Of a DNA stretch of 64,000 bases, positions 7,997 to 15,784 are shown piece by piece; the stretch's first letter is position 1; every line of letters starts with the position of its first letter. This DNA comes from Acinetobacter venetianus RAG-1 = CIP 110063 (lineage in GTDB: Bacteria; Pseudomonadota; Gammaproteobacteria; Pseudomonadales; Moraxellaceae), in the NCBI RefSeq assembly GCF_000368585.1, contig NZ_KB849558.1, positions 538,722 to 602,721 on the forward strand, given 5' to 3'. The translations under genes were made by a program, and so were the position numbers. Below the pieces are notes generated by a model. That model searched no databases and was not told the origin of the DNA. It was given only the letters and a program-made list of their open reading frames with translations.

Positions 7997-8407
7997 ATGA
8001 ATGAAATTTTAAACTTTCTTGCTGATCATACCGAAATAATATCTGTACTTATGTCTATGATAATGTTTTTCATGACCTTATCTTCGTTACATATTTCAAG
8101 AAGAATGTATAGGGTGAGAAGAAAAGCGGAAAGAAAGTATATTGAAGCACTTTTAAGAAATGATGATTTTCGAAAAATTATGCAGAATCCTGAAAAAATG
8201 AACAAACTTCTTGCTCTATATTCTAGTTCTCAAAGAGAAATGTTAGATGACAACAAGTTATTTATAAGGGTTTTTAAGGAGTTAGATATTCTGAATCAAG
8301 AGCAAATAAAGCCTGCTTTGTTCCAGATTGATCTTGAAAGCAGACATGCATATATGAAAAAAGTTGTTGATGAAGCTGTTTCAGCATTTTCCAAACAACA
8401 TTGTTAG
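7997..8407 (+). CDS. Membrane-anchored helical protein
   Basis: The start chosen is the ATG shortly after AGGAGG rather than an in-frame GTG two codons earlier. The 136-residue product has one N-terminal transmembrane helix (about 12-32) and then a charged helical domain (RRMYRVRRKAERKYIEALL...KVVDEAVSAF). No family is recognised. It is the second gene of a membrane-protein pair and is closed by a strong hairpin just downstream. Confidence 0.6.
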   Translation: MNEILNFLADHTEIISVLMSMIMFFMTLSSLHISRRMYRVRRKAERKYIEALLRNDDFRKIMQNPEKMNKLLALYSSSQREMLDDNKLFIRVFKELDILNQEQIKPALFQIDLESRHAYMKKVVDEAVSAFSKQHC

Positions 8408-8410
8408 TAC

Positions 8411-8451
8411 AATTTAAAGAATCTTATCTAATTGGTGAGATTCTTTAAATT
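8411..8451. terminator. Strong AT-rich hairpin after membrane gene pair
   Basis: Perfect 14-bp arms AATTTAAAGAATCT and AGATTCTTTAAATT enclose a 13-nt loop. The AT-rich stem can serve both strands, but the T-run is short. Confidence 0.5.
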
Positions 8452-8479
8452 TAAATACCTTTTATAACCATTTAAGAAT

Positions 8480-8815
8480 ATGAAAACTAAAATTTTAACC
8501 TTAACGATTTTTTCTCTTGCAATCGTAGGATGTAATAAGCAACCAGAGGCAAAAGCAGTATCTAAGTTTACAGCTCAAGTCGCGGAAGCTGACAAAAAAA
8601 TAGGGCTTTACTTCGATGTTTTAGATAATCCTAAAACGGCTAGGGTTCAACAGGTCAATGTGCTCTGCAAACAGTATCCTAAAGTATTTGAAAATGAGTA
8701 TATGCCAGCCTTAATCGCGTTAGAACCTGACAACTACTCAGAAAAAGGATTGCTTAAGGATTTAAAAATAGTAGTTCAATACTATTCACGGAAATTAGAT
8801 ATCCAGTGTAGATAG
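8480..8815 (+). CDS. Small lipoprotein
   Basis: This 111-residue protein starts with a lipoprotein signal (KILTLTIFSLAIVGC) with the lipid-modified Cys at residue 18. The mature part is short and helical with two further cysteines (VNVLCKQYPK and DIQCR), which may pair. I recognise no family. A terminator follows closely, so it is a single-gene unit. Small lipoproteins in prophage accessory regions are often lysogenic-conversion genes that change the host surface; no evidence here shows which property it alters. Confidence 0.65.
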   Translation: MKTKILTLTIFSLAIVGCNKQPEAKAVSKFTAQVAEADKKIGLYFDVLDNPKTARVQQVNVLCKQYPKVFENEYMPALIALEPDNYSEKGLLKDLKIVVQYYSRKLDIQCR

Positions 8816-8835
8816 TAGGTATTTAAAATTATTAG

Positions 8836-8860
8836 AAAAGCTCACAATAGTGGGCTTTTT
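8836..8860 (+). terminator. Rho-independent terminator after lipoprotein gene
   Basis: Stem AAAAGCTCAC closes with GTGGGCTTTT over a 4-nt AATA loop and runs into a T5 tract. Confidence 0.75.
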
Positions 8861-9047
8861 CATTGCTTACAAAAACTTATTAGACCTGTTAATAGGTCTT
8901 GAATCTGGTCTTTTATTCGGTTATATTGATCCTGTAGTTAACTTCAATGAGCTTAGGACCCTCTTCTTTATTCTTTACTCAATAATAATGGGATTAATTT
9001 TTGATGCCGACTACACATCAACTTGCTTACGAAAGAGGTATTTAACG

Positions 9048-9335
9048 ATGAACCACATTATCCACAGTCGATTTGTGGCTAGTGTTTCAGATCTTAAGAA
9101 GAATCCTATGGAAGTAGTTGGTAATGGTTTTGGTGAAGCAGTTGCTATCCTTAATCGTAATAATCCAGCCTTCTACTGCGTGCCAGCTGCTATGTATGAA
9201 AAGCTGATGGATTTAATTGAAGATAAGGAACTTATAGCATTAGCTGAGCAAGTCGACACCCAAGAAACTATTAAGGTGTCTATTAATGACTTACGAACTA
9301 GAGTTCTCAAAGAACGCACTGAAGAAATTCGATAA
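9048..9335 (+). CDS. Phd/YefM-type antitoxin
   Basis: The 95-residue frame starts at the ATG after GAAAGAGG; a longer upstream reading has no family similarity and runs through the preceding terminator. Residues 8-60 fit the Phd/YefM antitoxin pattern (SRFVASVSDLKKNPMEVV...GEAVAILNRNNPAFYCVPAAMYEKLMDLIED), the DNA-binding dimer part; the C-terminal helix would wrap the toxin. It overlaps the toxin gene by 50 nt, typical of such modules. A perfect 6-6-6 palindrome (AGACCT/AGGTCT, 8882-8899) lies upstream and could be an operator, though it is rather far from the start. Confidence 0.85.
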   Translation: MNHIIHSRFVASVSDLKKNPMEVVGNGFGEAVAILNRNNPAFYCVPAAMYEKLMDLIEDKELIALAEQVDTQETIKVSINDLRTRVLKERTEEIR

Positions 9336-9552
9336 ATTAAATCCACAAATTGCAGAGCAGTTTATTCGTAAGCTGGAAGCAATACTTGAGAATCCTAAGA
9401 TACCAAAAAATAAGCTTAGCGGTTCGATAGACTTATATAAAATTAAGTTGAGATCAGCAGGCTATCGTTTGGTTTATAAAGTTAAAGATGATGTTGTAGT
9501 TGTCCTAGTACTTGATGTTGATCGCCGTGACAGTATTTATAAGAGTTTATAA
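9286..9552 (+). CDS. RelE/ParE-superfamily toxin
   Basis: This 88-residue protein fits the RelE fold: MTYELEFSKNALKKFDKL, then helices to about residue 40, then the strand core LYKIKLRSAGYRLVYKVKDDVVVVLVLDVDRRDSIYK. Arg residues in the SAGYRLVY strand and the terminal Tyr are where RelE-type ribonucleases carry catalytic residues. It would cleave mRNA on the ribosome unless bound by the antitoxin encoded just upstream. The pair probably stabilises the prophage or aborts infection. Confidence 0.85.
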   Translation: MTYELEFSKNALKKFDKLNPQIAEQFIRKLEAILENPKIPKNKLSGSIDLYKIKLRSAGYRLVYKVKDDVVVVLVLDVDRRDSIYKSL

Positions 9553-9582
9553 GTAACTTGAATTTCAATAAGTTGTTTGAAT

Positions 9583-9608
9583 AAAAAAGCTCAGTTATGG
9601 GCTTTTTT
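9583..9608 (+). terminator. Terminator after toxin-antitoxin pair
   Basis: The A-rich stem AAAAAGCTCA pairs with TGGGCTTTTT and continues into T residues, 30 nt after the toxin stop. Confidence 0.7.
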
Positions 9609-9681
9609 ATTTATGGGGTTTTAATTTTTATATAAGGTTGGTGTAATAAAGTCGAAGGCTTTAAGGAGAAGATGAATTTCA

Positions 9682-10248
9682 ATGAATGAATTAGACCTAG
9701 AAAAGAAGAATTATGTTTCCTGGTTATCTGAGTTTAGTGATGAAGAACTTAATATTTTGAATAGTATAGGAATTATTGATCCTACTGATTACTTGTTCTT
9801 TGATAATGAAATGTCATTTTTAGCAAAAAATTTAGCGAATAATAAACTTATAGACTATCCTGAACTTTTTGAAGAATTCCTATACAGATACTTATTTTTG
9901 ATTCCTTCCTTTGTGTCGAAACAAACAAAGAAAGAGCATTTGTTAAATAATAACAATTACAAGAGTTGGTTCAATAAAAGAAAGCAATTCTTTAATACTT
10001 TAGAGTTAGCTGTACTTTCATCATCATTTAATTCTCAGTTTAAAAAAGACTATTTGCGTTGGGATGCCGACCCAATCAATTGTTCTTCGAAAGAATGCCA
10101 GAAGCTGCATCAAATGGTTTTTAATTCATGTGATGCTAACTTTCTTAAACTGGCAATTAGTCATTGGTCAGAATATCAAAATGGTTGTCGTTGCTCGTTG
10201 CATACGATCACTGAGAAAGAATATAGCGATAGCACTGAGTCATTTTAG
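9682..10248 (+). CDS. Hypothetical protein, soluble, Cys-rich C-terminus
   Basis: This is a 188-residue soluble protein I do not recognise. The N-terminal half is acidic and helical. The C-terminal third has four cysteines in a CSSKEC...C...CRC arrangement that could bind metal. An AAGGAG lies 14 nt upstream of the ATG; closer to that site is a five-codon frame (MNFNE) whose stop overlaps the start region, which might couple translation. It is the last gene before the first TTGGAAC-type site of the main virion cluster and is probably accessory. Confidence 0.55.
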   Translation: MNELDLEKKNYVSWLSEFSDEELNILNSIGIIDPTDYLFFDNEMSFLAKNLANNKLIDYPELFEEFLYRYLFLIPSFVSKQTKKEHLLNNNNYKSWFNKRKQFFNTLELAVLSSSFNSQFKKDYLRWDADPINCSSKECQKLHQMVFNSCDANFLKLAISHWSEYQNGCRCSLHTITEKEYSDSTESF

Positions 10249-10282
10249 CAATGCGATCTGCCCAGCATTGAGTTTTGTGAAT

Positions 10283-10345
10283 TTGGAACTCTGCGTCCAT
10301 TAAAGGACTTAAATACTCCACAATTTAACCAAGTAGTTTTAGGTT
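10283..10345 (+). promoter_or_regulatory. Late-promoter-like element (site 2)
   Basis: TTGGAAC, then at +18-20 an ACT, then at +30 the box CACAATTTAACC. A short AACC/GGTT stem follows before the start of the DarA-like gene. Confidence 0.5.
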
Positions 10346-10351
10346 GATGTC

Positions 10352-10867
10352 ATGGGCACTCTAAATTTAACGGCAGTCACACCAGATACGCCGTATATCA
10401 AAAAAATCAAATCATCGCTAGAAAAGGCAACAGGGCAAAGCATCCCATTGGTTGAAATTAAAAAGGTTCAACGTAAAGGCGGTGTAAGTGTTGTACCTGT
10501 ATTCCTTGTGTTTGCAGGTGGGCAAGAACTCACACTATATGCTCGTGCGAGCGCTGATGTATTCAAAGCTGAATTGAATGGAAAAGAAGTCGTTTTGTCG
10601 GGTGATTTTAGTGATGACTATCAGCAGACATTTGATAATGCCGTTTCTGGGTTAGCAAAATTAATTCGTTCATCACAAGCCAAAGTTGAGCAACAAAACC
10701 GAAAAGATAAGGTCAAATTGCCACCACGAAAAAGTCGTAGTACTCAACAAATGATTAGCGATAAGCGAGATGAAGAGACTAAACTCGATCAAGAGCTTAT
10801 TGATCTAACTACGCAGCGTGATCAACTCCGAGAGCAATTGAACCAACTTCAAAGTAATGCTGCTTAA
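10352..10867 (+). CDS. DarA N-terminal-like protein with coiled coil
   Basis: This 171-residue protein contains VPVFLVFAGGQELTLYARASADVFKAELNGK followed by a helical segment with AKLIRSSQAKVEQQNRKDKVK. That arrangement resembles the domain in the DarA-like protein encoded at 37985 (DGQTITILFHHPD..., then KLINQNSARFKRTQAKKA). The last 40 residues form a clear coiled coil (DEETKLDQELIDLTTQRDQLREQLNQLQ). It has its own TTGGAAC element and terminator. A role as an injected antirestriction or internal head protein is an inference from the resemblance. Confidence 0.5.
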   Translation: MGTLNLTAVTPDTPYIKKIKSSLEKATGQSIPLVEIKKVQRKGGVSVVPVFLVFAGGQELTLYARASADVFKAELNGKEVVLSGDFSDDYQQTFDNAVSGLAKLIRSSQAKVEQQNRKDKVKLPPRKSRSTQQMISDKRDEETKLDQELIDLTTQRDQLREQLNQLQSNAA

Positions 10868-10883
10868 TTAATTCTCTATAAAC

Positions 10884-10909
10884 AAAGACTACTAATTGTA
10901 GTCTTTTTT
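10884..10909 (+). terminator. Terminator directly before a late-promoter element
   Basis: Stem AAAGACTAC/GTAGTCTTT ends in a T-run that is followed immediately by ATTGGAAC, showing how tightly units are packed. Confidence 0.75.
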
Positions 10910-10910
10910 A

Positions 10911-10955
10911 TTGGAACAAGAATAAAAGATAACAAGTACAAAGAAATAACCTTAG
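10911..10955 (+). promoter_or_regulatory. Late-promoter-like element (site 3)
   Basis: TTGGAAC with AGT at +18-20 and GAAATAACC starting about 26 nt downstream, a few nt closer than at most sites. It heads the baseplate unit. Confidence 0.5.
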
Positions 10956-10976
10956 CTTAAAGCTTTGGAGTTTGTC

Positions 10977-11342
10977 ATGTATCAAAATTATCAATCAGTG
11001 GTCGTTGATCTGTTTATTGTGACTAGTTTTTTAGTACAAGTTTGCCTTGCTTTGACTAGTATGAACAAAATGATTACACCATTAAATACATTGCTGAATA
11101 AAGGCGTAACTGATCATATTTTTAAGCAAGCCAAAAAAGCCATTTATATTTTCTTATTTGTCGCTCTAACAATTTCATGCTTAGTGACATGGCGGTTGTT
11201 TGAGTTACTTACTTTTTTTGATATTACTGGCTGGGGTAAATATATCTTAGTTGTGGCATTTGCTATCTATTGTTTCTCTTTTCTTGGCGTATTTATCTTT
11301 TGTAAATTGCTTCTCATGACTGCCCAAAGGTCAGGATTATGA
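10977..11342 (+). CDS. Membrane protein of the baseplate operon
   Basis: The start is the ATG six nt after GGAG; an upstream in-frame TTG lies inside that ribosome site. The 121-residue product has four hydrophobic segments (about 6-26, 52-70, 80-100, 95-115) with short loops. The family is unknown. Its TGA stop overlaps the next ATG (ATGA), so it is translationally coupled to baseplate genes. It could be a holin-like or exclusion protein; a separate holin candidate lies at 50861. Confidence 0.6.
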   Translation: MYQNYQSVVVDLFIVTSFLVQVCLALTSMNKMITPLNTLLNKGVTDHIFKQAKKAIYIFLFVALTISCLVTWRLFELLTFFDITGWGKYILVVAFAIYCFSFLGVFIFCKLLLMTAQRSGL

Positions 11343-11677
11343 TCGATTACAACAAAATCATGGCGATGATAGCGCATTGGCTGGAGTCTGAAATCAATGG
11401 GTATATCGGTTCTGATTATGGCCCAGACTATAACAGTCTTTTTTTGTCCCCGTTGAGTAGACCAGTTGCTAATAGCTTTATTGAAAAAATGAAAAGCGAC
11501 ATTCCTTTATTGAAGAAATTAAGTGCTGATCAGATACAGCTATGGGCTGAAGATGAAGGATTTGAGAAAAAAACAATTTATCTAAGGGTTGGTCAACAAG
11601 TCGCTATTAATTTAAATCAAGTGCGTGAAATGCAATTAGCGCGAAATGGAGAAACCTTCGATGTTGACGCAAGCTGA
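11339..11677 (+). CDS. Baseplate-operon protein of unknown function
   Basis: This 112-residue soluble protein, acidic with a mixed helix and strand pattern, overlaps both neighbours: ATGA with the membrane gene before it and 17 nt with the baseplate J-like gene after it. In P2/Mu-like gene order the position before J belongs to the W/gp25 wedge component, but I see no convincing gp25 signature (no EIR motif). I leave the function open and infer only a role in baseplate assembly. Confidence 0.55.
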   Translation: MIDYNKIMAMIAHWLESEINGYIGSDYGPDYNSLFLSPLSRPVANSFIEKMKSDIPLLKKLSADQIQLWAEDEGFEKKTIYLRVGQQVAINLNQVREMQLARNGETFDVDAS

Positions 11678-13103
11678 TTTTGAAGCCCGGTTAGTTGCGA
11701 ATCTTGGTGACTATGAAATTATTGAAAGATATAACGCTCAAGATCCTATTGTCATTAGATTTTTACGTTCTATAGGCGCTTACTTAGCATTATTTGGGCA
11801 AGAGTTAGATATTGCAGAAATTGAACCTTTTATAAAAACTAGAGATCGCTCGATTATTGCCGATGCGACCAATAAAGGAATTTTACCGATTGGCACACCT
11901 GCACAGCATACTCTTGAAGTGATTAACCGTTCAGCCAATAGCATCACGTTAAGTCAAGGGCGAATGATCGAGGATAACAGCGGTGGTCGACCTTGGCGTT
12001 TACTCCAGTCAGTTACTGTGAATAGTGGAGAAACAGGCGAAGTACTAGTAGAACAAAGTGAGTACAGAGAGATTGAATATACTGTACAGAACACCGAGAA
12101 TTTTCTACGTGTCGAAATTGAATTACGCGATGATCTAGCACTAGCTGGCTTGACTGTAAAGGACAGCACTGATCAAAATTATTCACTTAAAAAAAGATGG
12201 ATGAATGTAGCACCACTGGATTATGCATTTAATTTAACTACGGATAGTTTACGCCGAGTATTCATCGAATTTGGGGATGATGAGCGTGCTGGTAGAACTG
12301 CCGCCGCAAATCAAATCTTTACATTTGGTATTCTTGAGACTTATGGAGAAGTAGATAGTTCTCGTTTAAAAGATGCATCTTTGATTGAGGTATTAACAAA
12401 TGATGAAACAAAAGTTTCAGTTCGCTTTAAGCAGGGCGGCAGTGTCAAACAAGGTGCAGACCCGCTGAATATCTCACAATTAAGAGTCTTATCTTCATAT
12501 CCAGCACTTTATGACGAAAACGCCGTGTTCTTGGGTAATTTTGATTATTCAGTGCGACAAAAATTTATGTCACGATGCCACTATATCGCCGTTTGGAATG
12601 AGAACGAACAGGACCGATATTATGGTGCGACTTACCAGGATATAAATCATTTGCATATTGCAATTGTTGCGAAAAATGCATTAGAACAAGCAAACATCGA
12701 ACAAGAGATTATCCAATATATTGGCCTACTTGATAGTTTATACAAGGACAGAGTTCGCGTTCATCAAGTTATTGAAAAACCATTTGAGTTGACTTTGAAT
12801 GGCCGCTTAGCAGCTGTACATGATTTGGATGGTGTTAAAGCTCAGATTAAAGGTTTATTGGTTGATCGTTATGGTCGTACGCAGCTGAGTGCTAGTCGAT
12901 GGTTGGTAAATGGTTTCAATACTCAAGAGATATCAACTCAATTAAGAAAAACCATCACAGCCTTTCAAGATAACATCAGTGACTTTTCATTAACTGTTCC
13001 TATATCCCTAAACAAACCACATGAATGGGTTTATATCGATGGCGATAACATAACTTTAAATTTGGTGCGTACAGCAGAAACAGGTGCGGCATGGATATTC
13101 TAA
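11661..13103 (+). CDS. Baseplate J-like (gp47-type) protein
   Basis: This protein of about 480 residues is read from the ATG after GGAG, five codons inside the longest frame. It has the features of the baseplate J/gp47 family: an N-terminal helical segment, a beta-rich middle, the conserved-type stretch FIEFGDDERAGRTAAANQIFTFGILETYGEV, and a C-terminal domain with repeated strand-helix pattern ending in VYIDGDNITL. Such proteins build the wedge of contractile-tail baseplates. The next gene overlaps by 13 nt and looks like a tail I protein, supporting the call. Confidence 0.7.
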   Translation: MLTQADFEARLVANLGDYEIIERYNAQDPIVIRFLRSIGAYLALFGQELDIAEIEPFIKTRDRSIIADATNKGILPIGTPAQHTLEVINRSANSITLSQGRMIEDNSGGRPWRLLQSVTVNSGETGEVLVEQSEYREIEYTVQNTENFLRVEIELRDDLALAGLTVKDSTDQNYSLKKRWMNVAPLDYAFNLTTDSLRRVFIEFGDDERAGRTAAANQIFTFGILETYGEVDSSRLKDASLIEVLTNDETKVSVRFKQGGSVKQGADPLNISQLRVLSSYPALYDENAVFLGNFDYSVRQKFMSRCHYIAVWNENEQDRYYGATYQDINHLHIAIVAKNALEQANIEQEIIQYIGLLDSLYKDRVRVHQVIEKPFELTLNGRLAAVHDLDGVKAQIKGLLVDRYGRTQLSASRWLVNGFNTQEISTQLRKTITAFQDNISDFSLTVPISLNKPHEWVYIDGDNITLNLVRTAETGAAWIF

Positions 13104-13729
13104 ACTTCACACGGCCCATCGATGAGCAAGCTAATAACCATTTAGGTTTAGAGACAGCATTAGCACAATCGTTTAAGCAGGTGTTTGCTGATGTTTTTCA
13201 GGAAAAAATACAGAATTTGCTTGATTATGGTTCACCACAAATAGGTAGTCCTGAAGTAATTGAGCGATTCTCAAAACAAGATGGGTTAGTCGTTTTACGT
13301 CGTCCAATTTCGTCTGATACTTTAATGCGTGTGATCTATGCAAATTGGGCAAGTATTGCAAGTGAACGCGGACTAGGATTTTTAGAGTTCGTGATGCGGT
13401 TGCTATGGACTGATCAATGGCAAATTAAACGGATGTGGCATCCAATAAGTAGTTATGCAAGCTATCCAAAATATATAGTAGATCAAGAGTTACCTGACCA
13501 CTTTCTTACAAGCCGCATTCGTATCACTATTGATGAATCAGTTGATTTACAGGAAATTATTGAGCTATCGCCAATCATTCGCCGTTTAGTACCAGCAAAT
13601 ATCGTAGTGAAGGTACATGCCAAGGCCATGGACCAAGATTTAGGTAATACAGGCATTGGAGTTGCTCTTATAGGTCAAGTATTTCTGGTACAAGATGCTA
13701 GTGAGGGCATAGTAAATAACTCAAATTGA
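13091..13729 (+). CDS. Tail protein I-like baseplate protein
   Basis: This 212-residue protein overlaps the J-like gene, the usual position of gpI. The central part (LMRVIYANWASIASERGLGFLEFVMRLLWTDQWQIKRMWHP) and the later segment on orienting in space (IIELSPIIRRLVPANIVVKVH) are typical of tail I/gp53-type proteins, which connect J to the fibres. Expected role: baseplate wedge. A TTGGAAC element begins one base after its stop codon. Confidence 0.6.
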   Translation: MDILNFTRPIDEQANNHLGLETALAQSFKQVFADVFQEKIQNLLDYGSPQIGSPEVIERFSKQDGLVVLRRPISSDTLMRVIYANWASIASERGLGFLEFVMRLLWTDQWQIKRMWHPISSYASYPKYIVDQELPDHFLTSRIRITIDESVDLQEIIELSPIIRRLVPANIVVKVHAKAMDQDLGNTGIGVALIGQVFLVQDASEGIVNNSN

Positions 13730-13730
13730 T

Positions 13731-13775
13731 TTGGAACAAACATAAATGATCTGATCTGAGAAATGGTTTTATTTA
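13731..13775 (+). promoter_or_regulatory. Late-promoter-like element (site 4)
   Basis: TTGGAAC starts right after the tail I stop codon. The downstream box is weak (TTTTATTTAATTGC at +30), so this is one of the poorer matches. Confidence 0.4.
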
Positions 13776-13819
13776 ATTGCTTTTGAAAAAGTTATTAAAA
13801 TCATTTTTAGGATTAATTT

Positions 13820-14275
13820 ATGACTCAAGAAAATGCGGAAGATTATGCACTAACAACAGATGTCGGTAGCGATAACAATCTAGCGGTCGAGCAGTTTTTA
13901 GGTTTTGCAAAATCAGATATCAGCGACGAAGCATTTGAACAGGTTCTTGCAGGTCAAGAAGTAGAGGGTGTTACAGCCTATAAGCCAGCTACCTTTTACA
14001 AGATTTCAGCTCAACCGACTTCACCAGACTACAACGAGCCATTTGATATTCACATCCATTTCCAAGATGGTCCAACTGTGATTGATGGTGTAAATGGTGC
14101 AACCAATGAATCGTTATTGAAGATCCTGATTCATCGCACCCAGTACTTAGACAGTAAATTTCCTTCAGATCAAAACAAACAAGCTATTGCTGCTATGCAA
14201 ACTGCTTTAGCCGCATTTGATGCACGCACAGCAGAACGTCAAGCGCGTGGTGTTGAAGGGCAACAAGCTATATAA
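13820..14275 (+). CDS. Protein with C-terminal Acb2/Tad1-type hairpin domain
   Basis: This 151-residue protein has about 90 N-terminal residues of unknown type (ending HIHFQDGPTVIDGVNGATN) and a C-terminal helical hairpin: ESLLKILIHRTQYLDSKF...NKQAIAAMQTALAAFDARTAERQARGVEGQ. The spacing of HR, the N..A...M..AL helix and the final RT..R..RGVEG match what I recall of the Acb2/Tad1 hairpin family, whose members include sponges that bind cyclic nucleotide signals of CBASS or Thoeris defence. Assignment is from pattern memory. It has its own promoter-like element and terminator within the tail gene region. Confidence 0.55.
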   Translation: MTQENAEDYALTTDVGSDNNLAVEQFLGFAKSDISDEAFEQVLAGQEVEGVTAYKPATFYKISAQPTSPDYNEPFDIHIHFQDGPTVIDGVNGATNESLLKILIHRTQYLDSKFPSDQNKQAIAAMQTALAAFDARTAERQARGVEGQQAI

Positions 14276-14282
14276 ATACAAC

Positions 14283-14324
14283 TTTAATGCCTTAGAGATA
14301 ATAATATCTAGGGCATTAAAAATC
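14283..14324 (+). terminator. Terminator after Acb2-like gene
   Basis: Arms TTTAATGCCTTAGA and TCTAGGGCATTAAA pair nearly completely around a 10-nt loop. The 3' side is A/T-rich rather than a pure T-run. Confidence 0.6.
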
Positions 14325-14435
14325 TAAATGGTAAAATTAAAGACCTCATATAGTGCATATTTGGATTTATTGCATTACAATTAAAACATATTGATATTTC
14401 ATTATTTTATTTAACGTATTTTAAGTTTATTCACT

Positions 14436-15458
14436 ATGAGAAAGTTAACGGATAAGTGGTTTATTAAACAAAAAATCTCAATTAAACGAGAAGAAAAATG
14501 TAAGGAAAGAAGGAAAAATACTGATGACCCATTTAATAAAAGTAAAGGAATAGTTTTTCCTGATATTTTAAGTCTGAGAGACAAGAAAAGTCGAAGTGTA
14601 TTGGTTAATTCAGTAAATAAAATTCGTAAAATACACACATCAAGTTCAGAAGAAAAACTTTATATAGATTTCAATAAAGTTACTACTTTGTACGCACCTG
14701 CTACTATTTATTTTTCTCATGTGTTAGAACAATTTCCTAAAGTTAATATCTTAAGCAGAGCTTCAAAAAGTAGCGTAGTTCGATCAATGCTAACAAGGTT
14801 AGAGTTGAATAAAAAACTGGGATTGCAGCCCTGCTATTCAAATCACGATATGGTTAATTGGTATACTTTTAGAGGAACTGATCTAACCTTCGGTAAAGAT
14901 TATGACGAAATTGAACGTATCCTAGAAGAAAACTTAAGTGAAGAAAATTTTCTCATTGTGAACGACGCTATATCTGAAGCTGTTAGTAATGTTTTAAACC
15001 ATGCATACGAAAAGCATCAAAGACATCTAGGGTGGAAAGTTTCATTAAAAGTTACAGATGATTTTCTATCATTGGTGATAACAGATTTAGGAAAAAGCAT
15101 TCCTACCACTGTACCAGAGAAGATCGATGACCAAATTATTAACCGATTAAGTAATATATTTGATTTTTCTAATATTTTAGGAATTGATGATGCACAATTA
15201 ATTGATATAGGCAGCCAATTTAGACGATCTAGTACAAATCAAAAACACCGAGGAAAAGGATTTGGTGATATGTTAGAAGTCTGCAAAAAGGTCAAAGAAT
15301 CAATTTTGATTGTCTATAGTAGAAGAGGAGTTTGGACTAGCGATGGACAGGACTATAAAAAAATGACCAATTATAATAACAAAATTGATGGTACAATAAT
15401 TTTCTGGAAGTTGCCTTTAAATTCTCCTACCGATGTAGAAGTTGGAGATGGACTATGA
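14436..15458 (+). CDS. GHKL-type ATPase with N-terminal STAS-like region
   Basis: This 340-residue protein's C-terminal half is a histidine-kinase-like ATPase: N-box NDAISEAVSNVLNHAY (about 177-192), G1 box VITDLGKSIP, and glycine-rich lid HRGKGFGDMLEVC (about 270-282). There is no phosphoacceptor His domain, as in anti-sigma kinases. The N-terminal part includes a segment EKLYIDFNKVTTLYAPATIYFSHVLEQFP resembling a STAS strand-helix. It overlaps the DUF4325 STAS gene by 4 nt, suggesting a switch pair like SpoIIAB/SpoIIAA. It lacks a TTGGAAC element, and an AT-rich promoter-like region precedes it, so it is probably expressed in the lysogen. Confidence 0.65.
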   Translation: MRKLTDKWFIKQKISIKREEKCKERRKNTDDPFNKSKGIVFPDILSLRDKKSRSVLVNSVNKIRKIHTSSSEEKLYIDFNKVTTLYAPATIYFSHVLEQFPKVNILSRASKSSVVRSMLTRLELNKKLGLQPCYSNHDMVNWYTFRGTDLTFGKDYDEIERILEENLSEENFLIVNDAISEAVSNVLNHAYEKHQRHLGWKVSLKVTDDFLSLVITDLGKSIPTTVPEKIDDQIINRLSNIFDFSNILGIDDAQLIDIGSQFRRSSTNQKHRGKGFGDMLEVCKKVKESILIVYSRRGVWTSDGQDYKKMTNYNNKIDGTIIFWKLPLNSPTDVEVGDGL

Positions 15459-15784
15459 GTGATATGATTATAAACATCGCTACAGACTTTTACCCGCGCC
15501 CTGCTGGGCGGTTTTCTTCTGATGGAGAATATACGGGTCAAACTTTTCGTGAAAATTTTTTGAAACCAAAGCTTAAAGTACTTCAATCAAGTGTCGGAAG
15601 CCATTTGGTTATAGACTTTACCGGAGTAACGATGGCAGGATCTTCCTTCTTAGAGGAAGCATTCGGTGGATTAGTACGAAATGATCAGTTTTCTAAGGAT
15701 TTTTTAAAGAAAGTCTTGATTATAAAAAGCCCTAGGAGACCGATCATTAAAGAGCGTATTGAGACCTACATCGAAGAAGCTTAA
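15455..15784 (+). CDS. STAS-like DUF4325 protein
   Basis: This 109-residue protein shows the DUF4325 pattern: an N-terminal TDFYPRPAGRFSSDGEYTGQTFRENFLKPKL, the strand LVIDFTGVTMAGSSFLEEAFGGLVR with the conserved serine pair, and LLIIKSP-like strand near the end (VLIIKSPRRPII). STAS folds act as phosphorylation switches for partner kinases of the GHKL type. ATG start and ATGA overlap with the ATPase gene upstream, and the next gene begins at the base after its stop, so the three are one operon. What the switch controls is not visible. Confidence 0.7.
   Translation: MSDMIINIATDFYPRPAGRFSSDGEYTGQTFRENFLKPKLKVLQSSVGSHLVIDFTGVTMAGSSFLEEAFGGLVRNDQFSKDFLKKVLIIKSPRRPIIKERIETYIEEA

Noticed and set aside
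8850..9047. Longer N-terminus for the antitoxin
   Set aside because: The extra 66 residues begin inside the preceding terminator region and show hydrophobic nonsense; the ATG after GAAAGAGG fits the Phd/YefM start.
9672..9689. Five-codon frame MNFNE near the hypothetical gene
   Set aside because: It may affect translation of the gene downstream but is too short to be claimed as a gene.
10064..10303. 79-residue overlapping frame before the DarA-like gene
   Set aside because: It overlaps the end of the 188-residue gene, has no ribosome site and runs through the TTGGAAC site.
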